A DNA stretch of 64,000 bases, from positions 447,501 through 511,500 of the forward strand of contig NZ_FZQA01000002.1 in NCBI RefSeq assembly GCF_900199215.1. The letters are read 5' to 3'. Both the position numbers and the translations under genes were made by a program. The notes below the pieces were generated by a model that did not search any database, was not told the DNA's origin, and worked only from the letters and a program-made list of their open reading frames with translations. Positions 42,141 to 50,200 of this stretch are shown piece by piece. Every line of letters starts with the position of its first letter. The first letter of the stretch is position 1. The DNA comes from Amphiplicatus metriothermophilus (lineage in GTDB: Bacteria; Pseudomonadota; Alphaproteobacteria; Caulobacterales; Parvularculaceae).

Positions 42141-43553
42141 CTAGAAGCTACGGCGCACCGCGAAAAATATATTTGTATTATCTGTAAGCTGACTAAATAA
42201 AACGTCTTTACGTGGACCATAGAATAAATTCCCGCCGGCCTCCACAAGCCAGTCATCGGTCAGCTTGTAGCTTGCGCGCAGACGCAAATGACCGTCGTCC
42301 TGATTTGGACTCCAGAAATTGAACGCGCTCAAGGTCAGGTTCTGATTCAACGCGAGCTTGGTCAGTCTCATGGTCAGGAGGTGGCGCGTCCACGGCTCGG
42401 AGGAAGCATCGACCGGCAGGGCGGACAGGAATGCATTATGATCCGACCTTACTTGCGCATAATACTGGAAGCCGACCGTGAACTCGCTCGCCGCCTCGCG
42501 CTCAAAACCCACAAGAAGTCGGAGGTCGCTGTTCGGGAGCAGAGGGTCGTCGCCATCCGAATCGTCGCGGGAAAAATAACGGCCGATCTCAGCGGTCAGA
42601 ATGCCGCCCAGAAACGGACCGCGCAGACTCGCTCCCACAACGGCAAGGCGCGGAAAAACGAATTCGCCTTCCGGCGACAGGCCGTTCGGCGCCTTGAAAT
42701 AGCCGATATAACCGTAAACGGCACTCTCGAACGCTCCGATATTACGAAAGATTCTTCCCGCGAATTCGTCGTCTCTGAACCATTCGTCAGGCGTTAAAGA
42801 GTCAAGGATGAAACCCTTTCCTACAACGCGGTCACCGAGCGGATTGAAATAGGAAAGCCTTGACCCGTCTATGAAGCGGTCTGCATCGAAACGCGGCGTA
42901 TAGACAATATCGAGATTGGCGAGATCATGGAAAAAAGAAACGCGGATCGCGTCCGAAGGCGCCTTCAGATACTCGTCATCGCGTCCGATGAAGAAAGATC
43001 TGAAATCCTTTGGAAACAGATCATTGATGAAAATGAGATCGCCGACGCCCCAGGTGAGAATTTGACGACCTGCTTTCATGTCGACGAAATCGAGCGGACG
43101 CCAAACGATGTTCGCTTCACGAAGATCAAAAGCGCCCTCGCCGGCCTCAAGATCAGGCTCTCGCCGATCATCGACCTCGTCATATACGGCGTCTCCGACG
43201 AAGCGCAGAACCAGATCGCCCGGACGCCACTCGGACTCCAGGCGAAGCCGCGTCTCTGCAATCGTGAATGCTCCCTCGTTCGGGTCCTCCTGCAACCGCG
43301 GTCCGACGCGCGCTTCCACAAAACCTGCGATCTCGCCGAATATGGCCGGCCGCGAGCCCTCGTTTCGCCATGCCCGCGCTTCCTTTTCGGCCGGTTCGCC
43401 GCCAAGACCGGCCGGCAAGGCTGGCTCCTCGGCAGGTTGTTCCTTCTTCTTCTCTTCAGGCTCGGCGAGTCCAGTCGGCAGAGGCGGTTCTTGCGCTACG
43501 GACGGCGCGACGAGAGCGAGCGTCAGAGCAAGGTATAGAGCGCGCAGAAACAT
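42141..43553 (-). CDS. DUF1302-like outer-membrane beta-barrel protein
   Basis: 470 aa with a signal peptide (LYLALTLALVAPSVAQ). A low-complexity Pro/Glu/Lys linker follows (about residues 22-62) in which the pentad LP-T/A-GL appears twice (LPTGL, LPAGL). The remainder is a barrel: FGEIAGFVEARVG, ETRLRLESEWRPGDLVLRFVGDAVYD, the DUF1302-like FDLREANIVWRPLDFVDMKAGRQILTWGVGDLIFINDLF, and a terminal FFAVRRSF. Genes of this kind commonly sit with a LolA-like protein and an MMPL exporter, as here, and may form the outer-membrane end of a lipid or hydrophobe route. Confidence 0.82.
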   Translation of the reverse strand: MFLRALYLALTLALVAPSVAQEPPLPTGLAEPEEKKKEQPAEEPALPAGLGGEPAEKEARAWRNEGSRPAIFGEIAGFVEARVGPRLQEDPNEGAFTIAETRLRLESEWRPGDLVLRFVGDAVYDEVDDRREPDLEAGEGAFDLREANIVWRPLDFVDMKAGRQILTWGVGDLIFINDLFPKDFRSFFIGRDDEYLKAPSDAIRVSFFHDLANLDIVYTPRFDADRFIDGSRLSYFNPLGDRVVGKGFILDSLTPDEWFRDDEFAGRIFRNIGAFESAVYGYIGYFKAPNGLSPEGEFVFPRLAVVGASLRGPFLGGILTAEIGRYFSRDDSDGDDPLLPNSDLRLLVGFEREAASEFTVGFQYYAQVRSDHNAFLSALPVDASSEPWTRHLLTMRLTKLALNQNLTLSAFNFWSPNQDDGHLRLRASYKLTDDWLVEAGGNLFYGPRKDVLFSQLTDNTNIFFAVRRSF

Positions 43554-43556
43554 CGC

Positions 43557-44360
43557 TTATCGCAGATGCTCGCGCGGCGGCGTGCGCAAATACCGTTCTG
43601 AAAAAATATCCATCGGCAGTCCGATGTCGTAATCGACCGCGCGGTAGACCATTGTAGTCACGCCGCCGATATTACGGTCTTCCATGCGCGATTCGACGAC
43701 AGTCGGATGACCCTCGACATCCTCGACACGCAACGCCGAATAAGTTCTGTAGACTTCGCCGTATTGATCATAGTATTCAGTCTTGACAGGTATAAATGTA
43801 GACTTGTGTATCCAATTTTTATACTTTGAAAACTCGACAGCATCCGGCTTCTTCGGAGCGCTTTCGATCACGTAGTAATTTTCGGTCTCCTCAACGAGAA
43901 TGTGCGTATCTTCTTCGGGGCTCCGGCCCGAGACATCCTCGTAGAAGAAGTGAGATCCGACGAAGCTCGTTCGCTCGTCGCTCGCCGCAATGCGCTTCAC
44001 GAGGTCAAGCGCAGGAAGATAAAGCCAGCGGTCGTCGTCTGAGCCGACGTGCTTCCACACCAGGAAAGCGGTGCGATTCACGTCCGCGGGTCTGGAGAAA
44101 TAAACGTAAAAGCGCTGCTCGCCGTTATCGAGGTCATCGACGTCGGCCCGCAGGATCACGAATTCCCTCGTGCGTTTGCGCCCCTGCGCGTCCGCGATGG
44201 TCATCGAAACTGTGGCCTTGCCGTCTGCTCCCTGGTAATAAGCCGCCGCGCTTGCCTTATTGACGATCGCCTGGGCGGAAATATCGGTTTCGGCGGACGC
44301 AGGAACGACCGCAACTGCTAGCGCAAGCGCGCCGGCCAACCTAGTTCGCATGGCGGACAT
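43557..44360 (-). CDS. LolA-like outer-membrane lipoprotein-sorting protein
   Basis: 267 aa from the ATG at 44360, which has AAGGAGAG six bases upstream and lies inside the last codons of the MMPL gene (20-base overlap). A signal peptide (LAGALALAVAVVPASA) directs it to the periplasm. The fold is that of the LolA-like family PF17131: SMTIADAQGRKRTREFVILRAD, RFYVYFSRPADVNRTAFLVWKH, DDRWLYLPALDLVKRIAASDERTSFVGSHFFYEDV. It would shuttle a lipophilic molecule through the periplasm between the RND pump and the barrel protein. Only 3 bases separate it from the barrel gene. Confidence 0.88.
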   Translation of the reverse strand: MSAMRTRLAGALALAVAVVPASAETDISAQAIVNKASAAAYYQGADGKATVSMTIADAQGRKRTREFVILRADVDDLDNGEQRFYVYFSRPADVNRTAFLVWKHVGSDDDRWLYLPALDLVKRIAASDERTSFVGSHFFYEDVSGRSPEEDTHILVEETENYYVIESAPKKPDAVEFSKYKNWIHKSTFIPVKTEYYDQYGEVYRTYSALRVEDVEGHPTVVESRMEDRNIGGVTTMVYRAVDYDIGLPMDIFSERYLRTPPREHLR

Positions 44361-47007
44361 AAAACTCTCCTTTTCCAGACTTTTTTCGAAACAGGGTCTT
44401 TTCGAACAGCGTAATGATCGCCGGCAAAGCAAGCAGGCTCGTCGCGCCGGCTAGCAACAGGATCGCTGATATGAATATGCCGACAGTCTGATACGGCACG
44501 AGCGGCGCAAGCAGAAGCGGCAGAAAGCCTACGCCGATGACAATTACGTTGCGCATAATCGCCCGAGCGGGCTCCCCGAATGTCATAGACGCGGTTTCGC
44601 GCCATGTCCCCAGTCGCTCGAAGATTTGTCGACTGCGCGCATTAAAGTGAATCGCATAATCAACTGCGAGGCCGAGACTGAGCGCTGACAACACGGCCAC
44701 AGGCATGTCATAGTCTTTTCCGATAAGGCCAATGACTCCGTATATCATGGCGATCGTCACTGTTAGCGGCGCCATTGACACAAGCCCCCACCAGAACGAA
44801 CGGAACAAAAATGTCATCAGGATAAGGACGATGAGAAAACTGCCAAGAAAGGCTGTCAACATTCCCCATACCATCTTCTTCTGCCAAATGACGTTGATGT
44901 AAGTGAGGCCGAACCAGTCGTGTTTCAATGCAACCGGCGCAGGGTTCGCAGCCATATAGGCGTCGACTTCCTCGATGACCTGGTTCATATCGATATTGTC
45001 GCCGCTCTTGAGCTGCAGCCAAATGTTCGCCTTGCGGAAATCGGGCGTCACGAGCTTGAAAAGATCCTGCGGTCGATGGCTGTTCTGATATGTAATGAGC
45101 GTTTGCGCCACGGCGCTCGCGCTGTCGGGAATGCGGAAGGCCGACTTCTCTCCGAGGAGAAGCTCCCGATGCACTGTCTTGACGATATCAGGAAGCGCGT
45201 TCGTTTTTCCAACAACCCCTTTCTCTTCGAGATGCGCCTGAAGGCCTTCGATAAATCGAAGCATGTCCGGGCGCTTGAAGATGTCGGCCGTCTGACGCGC
45301 CTGATCCAGAGCGAGAAGCACGTCGTCCCATTCGTACCATTGCGCATCGTCGCCAGCCGCCTCCCGCGCTTCGAGAGCCTGTTCTTCCAGCGTGGCGAGG
45401 AAAAGCTCGGACGAGTCGGCTTGCTCGAAAGCTTCAGGGATGCGCGCCGCCGTCGCTGCGGCGGCATCGGTGTCAAGCGCTTCGATCAGCCGACGGGTCT
45501 CTGCCGCCAGCGCAGCGAGTGTTTCAGCGCCAGCGGCGGGCTCCAACGTCAAATAGGCCATGTAGGTTCCGGCGAAACGCTCGTTGAGCGTCCTGTCCGC
45601 AACGCGGATCTGATGATCCGGCGCAAACCATTTCACGGGATTGTCGTTTATGCGGATCTGCGAAACGCCGTATAAGGAGACGGCAAGAGCGACGATGAGC
45701 ATAGATACGATCGCTTTTGGCCGCTCGACAGCAAAATCCCCCACGCCATGTAGAAATCTAGCGAGCAGTCCCCGAGCCTCCCGGCTTTCCGAAGCCGCCC
45801 CTTTGGCGCCGAATTTCTCCAGCGCTTTTTTCGGCATGAGCATCACATAAGCTGGAATGAGCGTGATGGTGAACAGCCACGCCAAGAATACTCCTATTGA
45901 AACGAACACGCCGAAGACCTGAACCGGCGGAATGGGCGTGAAGGCGAGCGAGGCGAAGCCGGCGCATGTCGTCAAGGTCGTGAACAACATCGGCCGCCAC
46001 AATTCGCTCATCACATGGAATATCGTTTGCCGCCGATCCTTGTATTGCGGGTAGCGGTCATAGAAGTCCGACAGAATGTGTACTGCATCGAGCACGGCGA
46101 TCGGCATCACAAAGATCGGAATCATCGAGCTCATGATATGAACGGTGTTGCCGGTCGCGACGAGAAGTCCCATGGCGCCGATCACGGAAATCATTGCAAC
46201 CAGCATCGGCGATACGATCAGGCCCACATTGCGGAAGAAGAGCCACATGAGAATGAAGATGAGCAGCATCGCCGCCGGAGCGGAGATCGCCATCTGCCGG
46301 AACATCTCCACTCCGAACTGATCCTGCGCGATCGGAAGACCCGTAATGTAATACTCTGCGCCGGTTTCAAAATCGGCGATCTTCTCACGCAGGGCGCGCG
46401 CGACTCGGTAGCTTGCATCTTTCGAGGTAATGGGAATGTAAAGCGCGAGCGCTTTCCCGTCGCCGGAGACAAGGGTGTCCTTCAGTGTGGGGATGCGCTC
46501 GGCGCGCGCGCGCACGGCGCGTGCTTCTTCGTCCGTTTCAGGCGGGCGCGGCATCAGCCAGTCGAAACTTACTGAGCCGAGCCCCGCCTGCTCGATATTA
46601 TCGACGGTCGATGGCGCGATTATGTCGACGCCGATAACGCCGACCGTCGCACCGTCATCTTCCCAGCGGATGGTCTTGGCGAATTCGGTAAGCGCGTAAA
46701 CATCGCTTAACGTTCGCGCCGTGAAGACTCCATCTGCAGTCGTCTGGTCTACGACGCCGACGACAATGAGGTCATGCAGCGTGAACTCGTCCTTCATCGC
46801 GTTATGATAAACGCGCACCGGCTCGTCCTCGCCGAGCATATTCTCAGGATCGGTGTCGATCTTGAGCGGCTGAAGAAATGAGAAGGTTTCCGGCGCGAGC
46901 GTTGGCGCGGCGATGAGCGCAACCATCAACGCGGCGAAGACGCCGGCGAGCTGCATCATCAGTGCCGGGCGGTTCGTCGCCAGTTCCGTTAGGAAGGGCG
47001 TTCTCAC
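44341..47007 (-). CDS. MMPL/RND superfamily exporter
   Basis: 888 aa with the RND layout: a first transmembrane helix, a periplasmic domain of ~200 residues, a bundle of five or six helices (AAMLLIFILMWLFFRNVGLIVSPMLVAM, IMSSMIPIFVMPIAVLDAVHILSDFYDRY), then a second copy of loop plus bundle ending GATSLLALPAIITLFEKTLFRKK. The conserved Asp in IAVLDAVHIL and ALSLGLAVDYAIHFNARSRQIF mark the proton-relay helices of MMPL/HpnN-like transporters, which move lipids such as hopanoids or mycolates. Substrate unknown. Second gene of the SQR operon. Confidence 0.9.
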   Translation of the reverse strand: MRTPFLTELATNRPALMMQLAGVFAALMVALIAAPTLAPETFSFLQPLKIDTDPENMLGEDEPVRVYHNAMKDEFTLHDLIVVGVVDQTTADGVFTARTLSDVYALTEFAKTIRWEDDGATVGVIGVDIIAPSTVDNIEQAGLGSVSFDWLMPRPPETDEEARAVRARAERIPTLKDTLVSGDGKALALYIPITSKDASYRVARALREKIADFETGAEYYITGLPIAQDQFGVEMFRQMAISAPAAMLLIFILMWLFFRNVGLIVSPMLVAMISVIGAMGLLVATGNTVHIMSSMIPIFVMPIAVLDAVHILSDFYDRYPQYKDRRQTIFHVMSELWRPMLFTTLTTCAGFASLAFTPIPPVQVFGVFVSIGVFLAWLFTITLIPAYVMLMPKKALEKFGAKGAASESREARGLLARFLHGVGDFAVERPKAIVSMLIVALAVSLYGVSQIRINDNPVKWFAPDHQIRVADRTLNERFAGTYMAYLTLEPAAGAETLAALAAETRRLIEALDTDAAAATAARIPEAFEQADSSELFLATLEEQALEAREAAGDDAQWYEWDDVLLALDQARQTADIFKRPDMLRFIEGLQAHLEEKGVVGKTNALPDIVKTVHRELLLGEKSAFRIPDSASAVAQTLITYQNSHRPQDLFKLVTPDFRKANIWLQLKSGDNIDMNQVIEEVDAYMAANPAPVALKHDWFGLTYINVIWQKKMVWGMLTAFLGSFLIVLILMTFLFRSFWWGLVSMAPLTVTIAMIYGVIGLIGKDYDMPVAVLSALSLGLAVDYAIHFNARSRQIFERLGTWRETASMTFGEPARAIMRNVIVIGVGFLPLLLAPLVPYQTVGIFISAILLLAGATSLLALPAIITLFEKTLFRKKSGKGEFYVRHAN

Positions 47008-47046
47008 AGCGGCGTGGCCTTTCCAGTATGCCTGGTCGACAGTCGG

Positions 47047-47250
47047 TTACTTAAAGGCGGGACCGGGTCTGAAGCCGAGCGCCTTGAAAATTCTGGCCGC
47101 CGGGCAAAACCCGGTAAACGCGGCCTGCAACATGTTAAGACCGGCGAAAGCCGTCAGAGCGAGCCAGTAAGGGTGCGCCCACAGTCCCAAAAACAGGCTC
47201 GTGAGGATGAGCGCGCCGGCGAAAGCGAAAACCATGCGGTCGATATTCAT
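47047..47250 (-). CDS. DUF2892 (YgaP-type) small membrane protein
   Basis: 67 aa from the ATG at 47250 (GAGGAG upstream). Two transmembrane helices with MNIDRMVFAFAGALILTSLFLG and WLALTAFAGLNMLQAAFTGFCPAARIFKALGF, the DUF2892 signature FTGFCP-x-x-x-I with its single Cys. In YgaP the same membrane module follows a rhodanese domain that binds persulfide sulfur. DUF2892 genes are regular members of BigR- and SqrR-controlled sulfide operons. First gene of the operon, behind the predicted promoter at 47369-47397. Confidence 0.9.
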   Translation of the reverse strand: MNIDRMVFAFAGALILTSLFLGLWAHPYWLALTAFAGLNMLQAAFTGFCPAARIFKALGFRPGPAFK

Positions 47251-47360
47251 TGTCGCGCTCCTCTGTTTCCTTTCCGCTTTGCATTCTCTAAACCTCCTCG
47301 CGCAGGCCACGCCTTGCGCTGACTCAAACCACGGCGCGCGGCCGTCCGCTCGCTGCGGGC

Positions 47361-47397
47361 TTGAACTATTTATATATTCGAATGTATGAATGTTCAA
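47361..47397. promoter_or_regulatory. Divergent promoter/operator of the BigR-like repressor and the SQR operon
   Basis: An inverted repeat TTGAAC (47361-47366) ... GTTCAA (47392-47397) encloses an imperfect 16-bp palindrome, ATATATTCGAATGTAT (47372-47387, one mismatched pair). On the minus strand TTGAAC (47397-47392), 17 bases and TATAAA (47374-47369) form a good sigma-70 promoter for the SQR operon with the palindrome in its spacer, ideal for repression. Confidence 0.6.
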
Positions 47398-47698
47398 GAT
47401 GGCGCCCCTTGAGAAAATGACTCAAAACGCCGAGGCTGCTTCCGAGCTGCTCAAGGCGATCGCGAGCCCCTCGAGGCTCCTGCTGCTTTGCGCGCTCGCC
47501 GAGGGTGAGAAATCCGTTTCGGAGCTTACCGAAACCCTCGGCATGCGGCAGGCCACGGTCTCCCAGCACCTCGCCCGCTTGCGGCAGGAGGGCCTAGTGG
47601 CTACACGCCGAGACGCCCAGTCGGTCTATTACCGTATCGCGGATAGGACGGCCCACGAGATCATCGGCATTCTCTATCGACGTTTTTGCGAACCCTGA
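47390..47698 (+). CDS. ArsR family repressor, BigR/SqrR/YgaV-type persulfide sensor
   Basis: 102 aa. Winged-helix ArsR protein: ELLKAIASPSRLLLLCALAEGEKSVSELTETLGMRQATVSQHLARLRQEGLVATRRDAQSVYYRIAD. Two cysteines, Cys34 in LLLLC and Cys100 in RRFC, are 66 residues apart, the same spacing as the sulfide/persulfide-sensing pair of BigR (42/108) and SqrR (41/107), where a disulfide or tetrasulfide link releases DNA. The metal-binding CxC of ArsR is absent. The longest ATG is annotated because it best fits family length; ATGs at 47399 and 47417 are alternatives, and 47417 suits the promoter better. It should repress the divergent SQR operon. Confidence 0.88.
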   Translation: MFKMAPLEKMTQNAEAASELLKAIASPSRLLLLCALAEGEKSVSELTETLGMRQATVSQHLARLRQEGLVATRRDAQSVYYRIADRTAHEIIGILYRRFCEP

Positions 47699-47789
47699 TA
47701 GCGCACGCCGTCTGCGGCTGCGCCCGAAATAGGCGCTTTTGAACCGCGCCGGGTTTGGCGGAGGCTCCAATCTTTGAGAGGATGGAGCC

Positions 47790-48115
47790 ATGGATACAGA
47801 AAGAAGGCTGCCGAGATATTCGGCTGAGATCCGCGACCGTGCGGTGCGCATGGTCCTTGATCATGAGAACGACTACGGGTCCCGCCGGGCGGCGATATCC
47901 TCGATCGCGGAGAAGATCGGCTGCACGTCGGAGACGCTGCGGCGTTGGGTGAAGACGTCGGAGCGCAACGGCGCCGCGGCGACGACTGGCGGGGATGCGA
48001 ACGCGCGGCTCAAAGCGCTGGAGCGGGAGAACCGGGAGCTCCGGCAGGCCAATGAGATACTCCGCAAGGCCTCTGCTTATTTTGCCCAGGCGGAGCTCGA
48101 CCGCCGGTTCAAGCC

Positions 48116-48119
<4 letters not shown>
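47790..48119 (+). CDS. IS3-family transposase OrfA
   Basis: 109 aa with a helix-turn-helix (RYSAEIRDRAVRMVLDHENDYGSRRAAISSIAEKIGCTSETLRRWVKTSE) followed by a leucine-zipper-like helix (LKALERENRELRQANEILRKASAYFAQAELDRR), as in IS3/IS911 OrfA. Binds the terminal repeats and, in intact elements, is fused to OrfB by -1 frameshifting. Its stop codon overlaps a start codon for OrfB (ATGA at 48116). Confidence 0.93.
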
Positions 48120-49013
<894 letters not shown>

Positions 49014-49055
49014 GACTCACAATCAATCGCCTCCGCCAAACCCGGGGCGGTTCAG

Positions 49056-49131
<76 letters not shown>

Positions 49132-49519
49132 CCCCTGCCCGTTTCGCGCGAAGCGCGTCAGGCATGGAGCGCGGCTTATAGCGAGGCGCGCGGGGCTTGT
49201 CCATAATCGGGGCGGGCGGCGGCGCGATCCGGGCATGCGAGCCGGCGCCGGCGCGTGTTATGGAGACTGCGACTCGAGGGTCAAAACTCAATTATCGCGC
49301 GGGCTGCGATGGAGGCGAAAATGACCGGCTGGCAGGAGGAAAGCGAAGCGCGTGGCGGGGCCTACGGTCGAGCTTTCCGACGAACCGGCCGATCATTTTC
49401 GCCCCGCCCGGCAGGGCGCTCCCGCTTTCGCGCCGAATGCGGCGCGAAAGCGGGGCGTCGCGGCCGCGGAATAATCGCATTTTGACCCTAGCGCGCCCGC
49501 GCATTCCTGAACCCATGCG
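49132..49519. other. 388-bp intergenic region with a strong 15-bp hairpin
   Basis: No gene is convincing here. The region precedes both tRNA-Phe (minus) and the LuxR-type regulator (plus). It holds a perfect stem of 15 bp at 49421-49454 and a smaller GC hairpin just before it (CGCCC-GGCA-GGGCG). The 49260-49340 part, with AAAACTCAATTATCGCGC, is the least GC-rich and may hold a promoter, but I can define no clear -35/-10 pair. Confidence 0.4.
49421..49454. repeat. Perfect 15-bp stem-loop
   Basis: CCCGCTTTCGCGCCG (49421-49435) and its exact complement (49440-49454) flank the loop AATG. No T-run follows on either strand, so it is not a classical terminator. It ends 65 bp before the response regulator start and might be an operator or a 5'-UTR structure. 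Confidence 0.7.
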
Positions 49520-50185
49520 ATGACCGAAAGCCAGCGCATCCTCATCGCCGACGATCATCCGCTGTTCCGGCTGGCGCTGAGCGAGGCGGTGCGCGCGGCC
49601 GCGCCGGGCTGCGACATATTGCAGGCGAGCACGCTCGACGAGGCGGTCGCGATCATTGAATCGCGCGGCGGGGTCGAGCTCGTGCTGCTCGACCTTCTGA
49701 TGCCCGGCGCGAACGGCTTTTCCGGCCTCATCTACTTGCGCGTTCAGCGCCCGGAGACGCCCGTGGCCATCGTCTCCGGCGTCGACGAGCCGCGCGTCGT
49801 GCGCAAGGCCCTCGCCTTCGGCGCTTCGGGCTACATCCCGAAATCGCTCGCCCCGGCGCGCATCAGCGAGGCGATCGCCGCCATTCTCGCCGGCGCGTGC
49901 TGGGCGCCGGACAACGCCGGCGCCGAGGGCGGCGAGGAGTCATCGGAGACCGATTTCGGCCGCCGGCTGGCGGGGCTGTCCGCTCAGCAGTTCAACGTGC
50001 TGCGCCTCATCGCCGAGGGCAAGCTCAACAAGGAAATCGCGCATGAGCTCAACCTCTCTATCTCCACGGTAAAGGCGCACACGACTGCGCTTCTCAAGAA
50101 GCTCGGCCTGCAGCGGCGCACCCAGATCCTCGCCGCGATGCAGACACTCGATCTTGCCGAGCATCGGCGCGGCGACGGTTTTTGA
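49520..50185 (+). CDS. LuxR-type response regulator, CrbR/ErdR-like
   Basis: 221 aa. Receiver domain with DDH acidic pocket (11-13), phospho-acceptor Asp58 in ELVLLDLLMPGANG, Thr/Ser and Lys (YIPKSL) switch residues; C-terminal GerE domain LSAQQFNVLRLIAEGKLNKEIAHELNLSISTVKAHTTALLKKL. Convergent with, and 15 bases from, the symporter-kinase gene. This pairing of a LuxR-type regulator with an SLC5-domain kinase is that of CrbS/CrbR (Vibrio) and MxtR/ErdR (Pseudomonas), which switch acetate and short-chain acid use. A palindrome at 57135 is a possible target. Confidence 0.9.
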   Translation: MTESQRILIADDHPLFRLALSEAVRAAAPGCDILQASTLDEAVAIIESRGGVELVLLDLLMPGANGFSGLIYLRVQRPETPVAIVSGVDEPRVVRKALAFGASGYIPKSLAPARISEAIAAILAGACWAPDNAGAEGGEESSETDFGRRLAGLSAQQFNVLRLIAEGKLNKEIAHELNLSISTVKAHTTALLKKLGLQRRTQILAAMQTLDLAEHRRGDGF

Positions 50186-50200
50186 CGATTTTTTTGATTC

